Positions 18,724 to 27,598 of a stretch of 64,000 bases of DNA are shown piece by piece. Source of the DNA: Marinobacter sp. F4216 (GTDB lineage Bacteria; Pseudomonadota; Gammaproteobacteria; Pseudomonadales; Oleiphilaceae); assembly GCF_019931195.1 (NCBI RefSeq), contig NZ_JAIOUO010000002.1:930001-994000 (forward strand), in the 5' to 3' direction. How positions within the stretch are numbered: the first letter of the stretch is position 1; each line of letters starts with the position of its first letter. Made by a program: the position numbers and the translations under genes. Below the pieces are notes generated by a model, which worked only from the letters and a program-made list of their open reading frames with translations, did no database searches and had not been told where the DNA came from.

Positions 18724-19375
18724 TGAACAGATAGCCCTGGCCGCGGCGTGTGGAGATGGTTTCGTTGCCCACGAGTTTTCTCAGACGCCGGATATAGGCT
18801 TCGATGATGTTGTCGCTTGGGGTGTCGTTCAGGTTATAGAGCTGTTCCATCAGCTGCTCCTTGGAGAAAACATGGCCGGGCCGGCTCATCAGGCATCGGA
18901 GCAAGCGAAACTCTGTGCCGGTCAGGCTGCGCTCAGTTCCGTCATCCAGGGTGAGGCACTGGCGATTTTCGTCCAGTTCGAAACGCCCGGCTTTCAACAC
19001 CGCATGAATTCTGCCATCGGTTCGGCGAACGATGGCCTGCAGGCGGGCAATCAACTCCTCCGTCTGGAATGGTTTGGCGAGGTAATCGTCTGCGCCTGCC
19101 TTCAGGCCATTCACCTTGTCCTGCCAGTCGCCTCTGGCGGTCAGGATAAGTACGGGCCAGCTGACACGGCTGGCTCGCCATTTCCTGAGTACGTCCAGGC
19201 CATTTCCGTCAGGTAATCCCAGGTCCAGCACAACCGCTCGGTACTCTTCCTGCTCGCCCAGGAGGCTGGCTTCCCGGGCAGTATGGGTTACATCGATGCT
19301 GAATCCGGCCTTTTCAAGCTGGCGAGTCAGCCCGTCAGCTAGTAATCGGTCATCTTCAACGAGTAGTAGGCGCAT
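18710..19375 (-). CDS. OmpR/PhoP-family response regulator, probable CopR
   Basis: This is a 221-residue regulator. The receiver domain has acidic residues EDD near position 8, phospho-acceptor Asp51 (VVLDLGLPDGNG) and the conserved lysine in YLAKPF. The C-terminal winged helix contains LTGTEFRLLRCLMSRPG and ISTRRGQGYLF. It is read away from the cupredoxin-copA-copB operon, and the 199-base intergenic space contains two paired CTGAA-N6-CTGAA direct repeats, the spacing expected for a dimer of this family. Control of the copper operon is a strong inference but not proven. Confidence 0.85.
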   Translation of the reverse strand: MRLLLVEDDRLLADGLTRQLEKAGFSIDVTHTAREASLLGEQEEYRAVVLDLGLPDGNGLDVLRKWRASRVSWPVLILTARGDWQDKVNGLKAGADDYLAKPFQTEELIARLQAIVRRTDGRIHAVLKAGRFELDENRQCLTLDDGTERSLTGTEFRLLRCLMSRPGHVFSKEQLMEQLYNLNDTPSDNIIEAYIRRLRKLVGNETISTRRGQGYLFNDAD

Positions 19376-19424
19376 GGACTTGTTCCTTCTGGAATTTTCG
19401 CCGCGTACAGTGTTACCGACGAAC

Positions 19425-19475
19425 CTGAATCCAACCTGAAAGGGAATTAGTTACGTATTTTCAGAAAGAATTCAG
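19425..19475. promoter_or_regulatory. Two CTGAA-N6-CTGAA direct-repeat pairs in inverted orientation
   Basis: CTGAA occurs at 19425-19429 and 19436-19440 on the plus strand, and TTCAG at 19460-19464 and 19471-19475 (the same word on the minus strand). Each pair has an 11-base period, one helical turn, as expected for OmpR-family binding. One pair points to each divergent operon. I infer binding by the adjacent regulator. Confidence 0.65.
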
Positions 19476-19574
19476 GTTAATGCGCGATGGTATCAACCGA
19501 TTTCTTGGAATGCCTAGCATCCCGAATGTACTGACTGACGTCTGATTGAAAATTATTCCATAGGAGAAGATCGA

Positions 19575-20120
19575 ATGAATGGATCAAAGGTTTTGGTTCT
19601 GGCAGCAGCAATGTCGGTTTCGTCAACGGCATTTTCCGCAGGCACACATGGTGGCAGTCATGGTGCAAGTAGTGGCGAACCGGGCAACGCTTCCGAGGCC
19701 AGTCGAACCGTCAATGTAGAAATGTTCGACAATTACTATGAGCCGGAGGAAATCGACGTTGAGCCGGGTGAGACTGTTCGGTTTGTTGTAGAGAATAAAG
19801 GCAATCTCGTCCACGAATTCAACATTGGCACGCCCGGCATGCATGAGGCTCACCAGGACGAAATGAAGATGATGGTTGAGCATGGCGTGATTCAAGGTGG
19901 AAAGTTGAATCGGGCCATGATGGAGATGGACATGGGTGACGGCCACTCCATGAAGCATGATGATCCCAACAGCGTGTTGCTGGAGCCCGGCGAAAGTAAG
20001 GAAATCGTCTGGAAGTTTACCGAGCAGTCCAGTATCGAGTTTGCCTGCAATGTGCCTGGGCATTACCAGGCCGGCATGTACGGCGACGTAAATTTCACCA
20101 GGGGGTTGGCTGAGCAGTAA
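19575..20120 (+). CDS. Exported cupredoxin of the copper operon
   Basis: This is a 181-residue protein with a signal peptide to about residue 22 and one plastocyanin-like domain. Copper ligands are visible as NLVHEFNIG (first His) and CNVPGHYQAGM (Cys, His, Met). A Met/His-rich insertion between them (EMDMGDGHSMKHDD) suggests extra Cu(I) binding. The start at 19575 has AGGAGA upstream. It is the first gene of the operon with copA (33 bases later) and copB and probably carries or buffers copper in the periplasm. Confidence 0.85.
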   Translation: MNGSKVLVLAAAMSVSSTAFSAGTHGGSHGASSGEPGNASEASRTVNVEMFDNYYEPEEIDVEPGETVRFVVENKGNLVHEFNIGTPGMHEAHQDEMKMMVEHGVIQGGKLNRAMMEMDMGDGHSMKHDDPNSVLLEPGESKEIVWKFTEQSSIEFACNVPGHYQAGMYGDVNFTRGLAEQ

Positions 20121-20153
20121 AACGGCCCGGCCTTAAAGCAGGAGTAGTGGTTC

Positions 20154-21848
20154 ATGAAAACACCTATGGTTGCGGGGCTGCTGGGCCTCTTGATGCCAGC
20201 GCTTGGTATGGCTGGCGAATACAACCTGACGGTCGATCGGGTCATGATTGATACCGGCGATTTTGTGAAGGAAGGCATCGGCTACAACGGGGCGTCACCC
20301 GGGCCGGTATTGCGCTTCAAGGAAGGCGAAACCGTCACTATCAATGTGACCAATAATCTGGACGAAATGACGTCCATCCACTGGCACGGGCTGATACTGC
20401 CTTTCCAGCAGGACGGCGTGCCGGGAATCAGTTTTCCAGGTATCCAGCCGGGTGAAACCTTTACCTACGAATTTCCTGTTCAGCAGGCAGGAACCTACTG
20501 GTTTCACAGCCACTCCGGTTTCCAGGAGCCTGATGGAGCCTATGGTGCTATCGTGATCGAGCCGGAAAAGCGTGAGCCCTTCCGCTACAACCGGGAATAC
20601 GTGGTTCAGCTGACTGATAAACACCCGCATTCCGGTGATCGCATCATGCGAAATCTGAAAATGATGCCGGACTATTACAACCGTCAGCAGCAAACTGTCG
20701 GTGAATTTTTCTCGGATTCATCGGAGCACGGCTTCATGGACACCCTCAAGGACCGGATGGCCTGGGGTGATATGCGCATGATGAAGGCGGACGTCGAGGA
20801 TGTTCAGGGCTTTACTGGCCTGATCAATGGTAAGGGGCCAGAGCAGAACTGGACCGGCATCTTCGAGCCCGGTGAGCGCATCCGGCTTCGTTTCATCAAC
20901 TCATCCGCTATGACCTACTTCGATATCCGCATTCCCGGTCTGGAAATGACGGTGGTGCAGGCGGATGGCAATAACGTTCAGCCGGTAACGGTCGATGAAT
21001 TCCGTATCGGCGTCGCTGAGACCTATGACGTGATCGTTCGGCCCCGGGATGAAAAGGCCTACACGATTTTTGCCGAATCCATGGGGCGCTCAGGCTATGC
21101 CCGGGCGACCCTGGCACCGGAAGAAGGGATGGAAGCCGAGGTGCCCGAAATGCGGGAAGCGTCCCGTCTGACCATGGCCGACATGGGTGGCATGCACGGT
21201 ATGGATCATGGCGACATGGACCACGGTGATATGGATATGGGTGAACCCGACGATATGGCTGGCATGGATCACTCTTCTATGGAAGGCATGGATCACAGCG
21301 CCATGGCCATGGGTGACTCCAGTGATCCGTTCTATGCCGCAGGTAGTGGACTGATGCCGGTGGCGGCGAATGGTGGCAAGTTCCTGTCCTACGCTGACCT
21401 GAAGGCCCAGGATCCGTTGTACGAACTCCGTGAACCTACCCGGGAAATTGAACTCCGCCTGACCGGCAACATGGAGCGCTACAGCTGGAGCATTAACGGT
21501 GTTAAATACGAAGATGCTGATCCTATCCGTCTCAAATATGGCGAGCGGGTTCGTTTCAAATTCGTGAATGAAACCATGATGACACACCCCATGCACCTGC
21601 ACGGCATGTGGTCGATTCTGGACGTGGGAGCGGGGCAGTGGAACCCGATCAAGCACACGGTGAGTGTTCAGCCGGGAACGACGGTCTACATGGAGACGGA
21701 AGTGGATGAACCGGGGCAGTGGGCTTTCCATTGTCACCTGTCCTACCACGCAGCTGCAGGGATGTTCCGTAAGGTGATTGTTGAGGGAGGCCCGGATTCA
21801 ACGAAGGCGAACCAGGATATCGCGGCCAACGCAGGAGGTGATGCATGA
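20154..21848 (+). CDS. copA: Multicopper oxidase CopA (copper resistance)
   Basis: This 564-residue periplasmic oxidase oxidises Cu(I) to the less toxic Cu(II). All four copper motifs are present: IHWHG (His76, His78), WFHSHSG, HPMHLHGMW and HCHLSYHAAAGMF. A Met-rich segment with repeated MDH/GDM units lies at about residues 345-385. Unusually, the N-terminus (MKTPMVAGLLGLLMPALG) has no twin-arginine motif, although CopA proteins are normally Tat-exported, so this one seems to have a Sec-type signal. It overlaps copB by four bases (ATGA). Confidence 0.92.
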   Translation: MKTPMVAGLLGLLMPALGMAGEYNLTVDRVMIDTGDFVKEGIGYNGASPGPVLRFKEGETVTINVTNNLDEMTSIHWHGLILPFQQDGVPGISFPGIQPGETFTYEFPVQQAGTYWFHSHSGFQEPDGAYGAIVIEPEKREPFRYNREYVVQLTDKHPHSGDRIMRNLKMMPDYYNRQQQTVGEFFSDSSEHGFMDTLKDRMAWGDMRMMKADVEDVQGFTGLINGKGPEQNWTGIFEPGERIRLRFINSSAMTYFDIRIPGLEMTVVQADGNNVQPVTVDEFRIGVAETYDVIVRPRDEKAYTIFAESMGRSGYARATLAPEEGMEAEVPEMREASRLTMADMGGMHGMDHGDMDHGDMDMGEPDDMAGMDHSSMEGMDHSAMAMGDSSDPFYAAGSGLMPVAANGGKFLSYADLKAQDPLYELREPTREIELRLTGNMERYSWSINGVKYEDADPIRLKYGERVRFKFVNETMMTHPMHLHGMWSILDVGAGQWNPIKHTVSVQPGTTVYMETEVDEPGQWAFHCHLSYHAAAGMFRKVIVEGGPDSTKANQDIAANAGGDA

Positions 21849-22594
21849 GTTATATCCGGTCTCTTGTGTCGGCAGGCGTGCTGGGCTCACTGCTGGCGCC
21901 GGCCGCTGTCGCGGCGGAAGAGATGATGGTCGACACCACAGATCGTAAAAAACCTCTGACGCTGTGGGGCGTGCAGTTCGAAGAGCTGGAATATCGCTAC
22001 AGCGATGACGATGAGGAACTAGGCGTCTGGAGTGGCGACTTCTTTTACGGCACGGACGAGTTCAAGCTCCGGTGGCTGACGAAAGGAGAGTACTCCATCG
22101 AGGAAAAGGCCTACGAAACGCTTGAAAACCAGCTGGTGGGGCAGATTCCAGTCTCAACCTTCTTCGACGCCAAGGCAGGGGTTCGCTTTGATACGCCGGA
22201 AGGGCCGAACCGAACCTATGGAGTTTTGGGTGTGACGGGCCTGGCGCCACAGTGGTTTGAAATTGATGCCAATTTCTACGTGAGTGACGAAGGCGATACC
22301 TCAGCCGAGCTCGACGCCGAGTATGAATTGCTGTTGACCAACTATTGGATTCTGGCCGCTGCGTTCGATGCAACGGTCGCATTCAGTGAGGACGAGGAAA
22401 TTGGTGTCGGAAAAGGGCTCGTTTCTACCGAAACGGGGCTCAGGCTGAGCTATGACCTCGTGGATCGCTCCCTATCCCCGTACGTTGGTGTGGTTCATGA
22501 GCGCAAGTACGGTGATACCGCCGACCTGGCCAGAGCCGAAGGTGGTAGCACCGAAGACTGGTTTGCGGTCGTCGGTGCGCGAATCGCGTTCTGA
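21845..22594 (+). CDS. copB: Outer-membrane copper resistance protein CopB
   Basis: This 249-residue protein has a signal peptide (to about residue 23) and the CopB beta-barrel family pattern, including VQFEELEYRYSDD and FDAKAGVRFDTPEGPNRTYG, ending in phenylalanine. The Met/His-rich N-terminal region found in many CopB proteins is missing, making it shorter than usual. The four-base overlap with copA indicates coupled translation. It is the last gene of the operon and converges on a LuxR-type gene. Confidence 0.88.
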   Translation: MSYIRSLVSAGVLGSLLAPAAVAAEEMMVDTTDRKKPLTLWGVQFEELEYRYSDDDEELGVWSGDFFYGTDEFKLRWLTKGEYSIEEKAYETLENQLVGQIPVSTFFDAKAGVRFDTPEGPNRTYGVLGVTGLAPQWFEIDANFYVSDEGDTSAELDAEYELLLTNYWILAAAFDATVAFSEDEEIGVGKGLVSTETGLRLSYDLVDRSLSPYVGVVHERKYGDTADLARAEGGSTEDWFAVVGARIAF

Positions 22595-22645
22595 CTCTGA
22601 ATTTCTGGCGAGTCATGGCATGTTGCCTGGCTCGTCAGCCCTTTC

Positions 22646-23908
22646 CTAAATATGTTTTCTTGGTTGCCGTGCTGGCATGTCATGCGGACAGGATGGCGTA
22701 ATTTGGGCCAGCTCGCTGCTCGCGGCCAGTATGGCTACCAACTCCGCCTGCCGACAGGTATTGGTCTTTCGAAATACCGATTTAAGGTGTGATTTAACGG
22801 TTTCCTTTGTGCGATAAGTCTTAGAGGCGATGTCCGATAGGGTGCCACCGTTAGCAAGCATTGCCGCCACCTTTGCCTCACAGGGCGTCAGGTTAAAAAC
22901 CGTCTCGAGGATATCTGGATCAATGCGAGGTCTGATAGACCAATCATACAAGCCTACAATGGCTCCTGCCTTATGATCGTGGTCGCCTTCGGAAGGCTCA
23001 ATCCTCGAAGTGAGCAGCGGGGAAATAGTAACCGTTATGGTGCGGTCAATGTCCGGCACGGACAATATGGTGTCGGGCATCTCGCGGCCTTCGGCGGAGG
23101 CGCGGATGGCATTCGAGAGCGAGACCATTACGGATCTTGCCAGCGCTCCGGAGCTGAATGAAACCAGACCCTGGCTATTTATTTCAATATTGGCGGTGTT
23201 GGCAATTATGGTGCCTGCATGGGCGTTTCTAAAAACAACCCGAAAGCTTGCATCAACTATCAATATTCCGCGATTTAGATCCTGTAAGACTGCCCGTTCG
23301 GCAGGTGGGGCGGTGTCGACCAGGCTGGATAGTTTGGTGTACAGGCGCGCAGCGCGACTCATGTGAGGCAGGAAAACGTTGAACTCGGCCAATTCCTCCT
23401 TTTGAAATGAGGGGCGATTGCTCGATCTTTGCATCGCGAAAAAGACGACGTAACTTTTATCACGGTAAACAATAGCGCCCGCTGCGTCATGCGCATGGAG
23501 AAGATCCATAAATTCCCCTATGGGCGTTTGGGACCGAATTGCATCTACGTTTTCGATATCCAAATTGCTTGCGACAAAACTTGGATTTCCTTCCTCATCG
23601 GCTTCCAGGGCCGCCTTCAATAGCGGATCCGAATCCGCTATGTGTTCCGCATAAAATTTAAGGGCCTCGTCCGCTATGTTGACGGCCCACGCACCCACGA
23701 CAGAGCCGGTGCTAAGGTCATATATGCCAAAGCACGCGCTGTCACCATTAAAAACGCGAGTAAACCTATGAATAAAAGGGAAAAAACCCTTTGAGTGACT
23801 GATGGCATCGTAAATAAGGCCCACCAGGTCGTGATAATCGGGCGAGTAATTAAATGGAGCGGCTTCATTGGACAAAACGGCTTCTCCTTGCTGGAAAAAC
23901 GGATCCAT
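22646..23908 (-). CDS. LuxR-family transcriptional regulator with PAS-like region
   Basis: This is a 420-residue protein. Residues 30-190 look like a GAF/PAS-type sensor, a second PAS-like region (GILIVDASFRVVFRNAHAG) follows at about 205-330, and a LuxR-type HTH (FNLTPCEAKVAAMLANGGT...TYRTKETVKSHLKSVFRKT) lies at about 340-400. No receiver domain or AHL-binding pattern is evident. The regulated genes are unknown; the divergent PEP-CTERM gene is the nearest candidate, with about 290 bases between starts. Confidence 0.8.
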   Translation of the reverse strand: MDPFFQQGEAVLSNEAAPFNYSPDYHDLVGLIYDAISHSKGFFPFIHRFTRVFNGDSACFGIYDLSTGSVVGAWAVNIADEALKFYAEHIADSDPLLKAALEADEEGNPSFVASNLDIENVDAIRSQTPIGEFMDLLHAHDAAGAIVYRDKSYVVFFAMQRSSNRPSFQKEELAEFNVFLPHMSRAARLYTKLSSLVDTAPPAERAVLQDLNRGILIVDASFRVVFRNAHAGTIIANTANIEINSQGLVSFSSGALARSVMVSLSNAIRASAEGREMPDTILSVPDIDRTITVTISPLLTSRIEPSEGDHDHKAGAIVGLYDWSIRPRIDPDILETVFNLTPCEAKVAAMLANGGTLSDIASKTYRTKETVKSHLKSVFRKTNTCRQAELVAILAASSELAQITPSCPHDMPARQPRKHI

Positions 23909-24201
23909 CCTGAAAAGGCAAACTTGGGACGGGGTGTCTTCAGGCTACAGTGTTTTGTGAGCCTGAAAGTTACATGGGACCGCAAGACTGCCGCTTAACA
24001 ATGCCATATGCCGATGTTGAAGAAAACAGGGAAGGGTGCGGCACCCTATATCTATTTTTCACATCAGCAACATTAACATGCCCATCCGACATGATATTCC
24101 CCCCGTACGGGGGATTCTGAAATCCGGCGCGTTGCTGGATGATTATGGAACGAATGGAGATGTCTTCGAGATTCCATAAGAAAAGAAAAAAGAAGACCGT
24201 G

Positions 24202-25050
24202 ATGATGATAAATAGAACTCACTCAGGAGCGTCACTGGCTGCCAGCGCATTGTTTGTCAGTGCAAATGCCGCCGCGATTACCGTAACAGCAACCTCAAAT
24301 GGAGAGGAGCTGGGTAATGCTATCGCAGGATCTGGAATAGCCATTGATGCCGGTAGTATTTCGTACATCGGCGCGTCCGGGCAGGCCGGCTTGTTTTTTG
24401 GTGGCTTGGCGTCGGGGCTCGGCATTGAAAGCGGCATTTTGCTTACCACCGGACAGGCCGCATTGGCTGAAGGCCCCAATATAAGTGGCTCAGCAGGTCT
24501 TTCGCTGGGGACTCCTGGTGACGGAGATCTGGCGGCATTGGCAGGCGGAATAGCTAATGACGCTAATGTATTGGCGTTTGATTTTTCATCAGATGGTGGC
24601 GACCTCTTGTTCAGCTATGTATTTGGCTCGGAAGAGTACAACGACTATGTGGGCAGCACGTTCAATGATGTTTTTGGTTTCTTTATAAATGGCGTTAACG
24701 TTGCGACGATTGGTGGCGATCCCATTTCAATTAACACCGTTAATTGCGGGAATCCTTTTGGTAGCGCTGATAATCATTGCGCGTTGGTTAAAAACAATCC
24801 TGGTACATTTGACGTTGAGTACAGTGCATTCACTGGTGTCTTAACCGCATCGATTGTGGGACTAAGTGCCGGTACCCATAAAATGAAGCTGGCGATTGCG
24901 GATATAGGGGACGCAGTTTGGGATTCCGGCGTGTTTATCCAGGCTGGATCGGTTAAGCGTCCCTCGACGACTGTCCCTGAGCCTGCAACGCTGGTTCTGC
25001 TTGGCCTGGGTCTCGCTGCTCTTGGATTCAGGCGCAGGTCCAAAACCTAA
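24202..25050 (+). CDS. Choice-of-anchor L domain protein with PEP-CTERM sorting signal
   Basis: From 24202 this is a 282-residue exported protein. After a signal peptide there is a choice-of-anchor L domain, recognisable by the GIESGILLTTG segment and the motif VFGSEEYNDYVGSTFNDVFG. The C-terminus has VPEPATLVLLGLGLAALGFRRR, a canonical PEP-CTERM: proline-rich signal, one TM helix and a basic tail. Such proteins are processed by exosortase/archaeosortase-like enzymes and go to the surface or exopolysaccharide matrix. No exosortase is in this window. An earlier in-frame ATG at 24139 would add a basic N-terminal tail. Confidence 0.85.
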   Translation: MMINRTHSGASLAASALFVSANAAAITVTATSNGEELGNAIAGSGIAIDAGSISYIGASGQAGLFFGGLASGLGIESGILLTTGQAALAEGPNISGSAGLSLGTPGDGDLAALAGGIANDANVLAFDFSSDGGDLLFSYVFGSEEYNDYVGSTFNDVFGFFINGVNVATIGGDPISINTVNCGNPFGSADNHCALVKNNPGTFDVEYSAFTGVLTASIVGLSAGTHKMKLAIADIGDAVWDSGVFIQAGSVKRPSTTVPEPATLVLLGLGLAALGFRRRSKT

Positions 25051-25358
25051 AAACGTAAAGTGGCTTGATGTAGCTTGATCTGGTTGAGGTGAGACCTGGA
25101 CGTTTGGCGGCGCGAAATTGAGGGACTGGCATACAGGTTCAAGGATTTCGTGTTCCTTCAGAGTCTCAGTAGTAGGTGGTTTAACTGTGTTTTTTTGGTT
25201 GGCTCGCCGGTGCGGCGCGGGCTTGCTGATTCCCCTGGTTACAAATGCCTACAATGTCCCGGCTGCTTTCCGCGTCTTTCTTTCTCCGATTTTGTTAATT
25301 TTTTCAGTAGTCTTGCGAAGCAAGGTTAATTCGGATAAAGGAATGTACAGGGAAAATA
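25051..25358. other. 308-base gap
   Basis: No coding region with a usable start is evident. The AT-rich stretch at about 25280-25350 probably carries the promoter of the following lipoprotein gene. I see no terminator after the PEP-CTERM gene. Confidence 0.4.
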
Positions 25359-25883
25359 ATGATTAAAAAGCAGTCTGTAATCGCGCTAGGAGCGGCAGTC
25401 ACTCTTTCTGGTTGTGCCGCGATGTACCCACAGTCCCGTGACGCCTACATTGATGAAGTTGCCAATTATGATGGCATGTTCAAGTCTTTGGCGCTCATCG
25501 AGTCGACGTCGGTAGCAACGCCGTTTGAAGATGCCGTGGCGAATCTTCAATCCCAAGTCGGCAGCTGCATTTCGACAGATCTGGAAGAAGTTAGGGTCGG
25601 CGCCCATTTCACCGCTGGTTCTACAACGCTGGAACGCAATAACGTGCAGTTCAACAAAGTAAGCGACGAACGCGCGGAGCTGACATTGCAGCAGTTCAAT
25701 AACGCATACTGGGGGCAGCCCGACGGTGGAGTCTATATCCTGGCGGCCAATATCACCCGAGATGACGAGGAACAGACGCGGATCGATGTCTATACCGGGA
25801 CCAATTACCGGCCGGTATACGATGCAATCCAGCAGTGGGCAAGCGGGAGCAAAGCCTGCCATGGAATTGGCGGCAAAGATTGA
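25359..25883 (+). CDS. Hypothetical lipoprotein
   Basis: This 174-residue protein has a lipoprotein signal with lipobox LSGC (Cys near residue 19), so it is probably membrane-anchored in the periplasm. The body is a single soluble domain with no family I recognise. It has two further cysteines (near SCISTD and KACHG) that may form a disulfide. It stands alone, with its own AT-rich upstream region and a terminator after it. Confidence 0.7.
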   Translation: MIKKQSVIALGAAVTLSGCAAMYPQSRDAYIDEVANYDGMFKSLALIESTSVATPFEDAVANLQSQVGSCISTDLEEVRVGAHFTAGSTTLERNNVQFNKVSDERAELTLQQFNNAYWGQPDGGVYILAANITRDDEEQTRIDVYTGTNYRPVYDAIQQWASGSKACHGIGGKD

Positions 25884-25939
25884 TTGGCCGATACGCAATC
25901 GGATGTTGCGCGAGGCAGAAATCATGTGATTTGGAAAGG

Positions 25940-25962
25940 GGCAGCTGATGGCTGCCTTTTTC
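25940..25962 (+). terminator. Intrinsic terminator after the lipoprotein gene
   Basis: GGCAGC (25940-25945), a TGAT loop and GGCTGCC (25950-25956) form a compact stem followed by TTTTTCGTTT. It lies 57 bases after the stop codon. Confidence 0.85.
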
Positions 25963-26165
25963 GTTTGCCCGCAAGGGGCGGTGTGTGAAGCGGGCGTTGT
26001 TAAACAGAGTGTTATTGTTTGCCTGACTGGTATGGGAAAAATATATGCAATTTAACATAATATACATTATGCGCAGTAGCGTGTGCGTTTGTTGCAATGA
26101 ACACAGTGAATACTTCATCTCCATTTCTTGGGTGCCAGGCTACAAAAACTAGGCAGTTTTAGATA

Positions 26166-26468
26166 TCAGTCGTTTGAAAAGTCGGAATCCAACCCCGCAT
26201 GGATTACTGAGTCCTTTAGGTACGCATGGCAGTTCTGAACAAAAATGAGCCTTTTCTTGCCCACCACGTGAGATATCATTTGCTCGTCGACGTCCAGCAG
26301 CGCCACAATGCTCAACGCGCTTTTATTTCGAAGATCGGAGGCTGTGGCCATCAATTCAATGGTGCTCATCTTCTGATCGAATTTCAGATAAAACCACCGC
26401 CGCAAAAGCTCCTTCATCCCCTCTGTCGGTAAATAATTGCTCTGCGATACCTGAGTTAAACCGATCAT
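26166..26468 (-). CDS. Hypothetical protein, family not recognised
   Basis: This is a 100-residue basic-to-neutral protein with no signal peptide or TM segment. It is supported mainly by a strong ribosome site (GGGAGGG about five bases before the ATG) and reasonable composition. The central segment (STIELMATASDLRNKSALSIVALLDVDEQMISHVVGKK) looks globular and helical. I recognise no family. It stands alone between the AT-rich stretch at 25.9-26.1 kb and a perfect inverted repeat. Confidence 0.55.
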   Translation of the reverse strand: MIGLTQVSQSNYLPTEGMKELLRRWFYLKFDQKMSTIELMATASDLRNKSALSIVALLDVDEQMISHVVGKKRLIFVQNCHAYLKDSVIHAGLDSDFSND

Positions 26469-26498
26469 GACGCCCTCCCGAACCTAATCGATTACCCG

Positions 26499-26554
26499 GG
26501 GTCAGGTCTTGCCTTTTGCCTCTGCTGTAGGAAGCAAAAGGCAAGACCTGACCC
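26499..26554. repeat. Perfect 21-bp inverted repeat with 14-base loop
   Basis: The left arm is 26499-26519 (beginning GGGTCAGGTCTTGCC) and the right arm 26534-26554 is its exact reverse complement. No T-run follows on either side. The word GGGTCAGGTCTTGC is one I associate with dispersed palindromic elements mobilised by REP-associated tyrosine transposases in proteobacteria; that link is from memory. No transposase is adjacent. Confidence 0.8.
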
Positions 26555-26796
26555 TGGATCCATCGAATTTGCCACTGCAATCGCAGTGCATTGTTATCAA
26601 CTTTGAAGGACTGACAGAAGTCTGTCTGTTCGGTTGCACACCAAATGTCGCTTGAGCCCGTGGGGAATGTCCAGCATGGCCATGGTTTCCTGCTTCAGCG
26701 GAAGGCTTGCGGCGGCGAGCGCGCCGACGAATGCCATGAGTATCAGGGCAGCGCTCAGGGGGCTGGGTATTTGGATGCGATCGAATATCGATTTGA

Positions 26797-27534
26797 CTAA
26801 AGAGGCTGTCTGGTTGGGCGGATGATAATCTCGTTGACATCGACATCCGCCGGCTGTTCGATGGCGTAAGCAATCGCCCGGGCGATTGCATCAGGGTCAA
26901 TGGCCATCTCGTACATTTCATCGACACCCTTGGCAGTCTCAGGGTCGCTTATTTTACTGGTCAGCTCGGTGGCCACAGCCCCAGGCGAAATATTGGTGGA
27001 TCGGATTTCCCCATCGCCTTCCTGGCGAAGGCCTTCTGATAGTGCCCTCACGGCATATTTGGTTGCGGAATAGACGGCGGACGCGGGAAAGACCTTATGC
27101 CCGGCTATCGAGGAGAGATTGATGATGTGGCCGACGTGCTGCTCGCGCATTATTGGCAGTACCGCGGCAATGCCGAACAGCACGCCCTTGATATTGACGT
27201 CAACCATCTTCTCCCACTCGTCGACCTTGAGTTCATCCAGGGGTGACAGCGGCATCAGGCCAGCGTTGTTGATCAGCACGTCGATACGGCCATACGCTTC
27301 CTTCGCCGCCCTGGCGAGGGACTCCACCTGAGCGCGGTCAGTGACGTCGGTAACCTGGTAAATAGCGTCACCACCCTGCTCCCTGATCGTGTCGCGCAGC
27401 TCCACAAGGCGTTCCTCCCGGCGGGCAGCAAGCACCAGTTTGGCGCCGCCCTTGGCCAGACGTTGGGCTGTTGCTTTACCGAGACCACTGCTGGCCCCGG
27501 TAATGATGACAACTTTGCCATTAATTTCTGACAT
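26797..27534 (-). CDS. Short-chain dehydrogenase/reductase
   Basis: This is a 245-residue classical SDR. The nucleotide-binding motif GASSGLGKA is near residue 14, NNAGLM is near residue 90, and the catalytic residues lie in NLSSIAGHK (Ser) and YSATKYAVR (Tyr-x3-Lys). It resembles the YdfG/serine-dehydrogenase-like clade of broad NADP-dependent oxidoreductases. The ATG at 27534 has AGGAG nine bases upstream. It follows the aldehyde dehydrogenase gene by 64 bases in the same direction and is probably in one operon. The substrate is not predictable. Confidence 0.88.
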   Translation of the reverse strand: MSEINGKVVIITGASSGLGKATAQRLAKGGAKLVLAARREERLVELRDTIREQGGDAIYQVTDVTDRAQVESLARAAKEAYGRIDVLINNAGLMPLSPLDELKVDEWEKMVDVNIKGVLFGIAAVLPIMREQHVGHIINLSSIAGHKVFPASAVYSATKYAVRALSEGLRQEGDGEIRSTNISPGAVATELTSKISDPETAKGVDEMYEMAIDPDAIARAIAYAIEQPADVDVNEIIIRPTRQPL

Positions 27535-27598
27535 GGTTTTTTTCTCCTGTGCTTTAAATTTTTCACTTAAAGAATGAGGCTCGAAAGCCAAAGCCCGG

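Noticed and set aside
26499..26554. Palindrome as a bidirectional terminator
   Set aside because: There is no T-run on either side, and no gene ends close to it.
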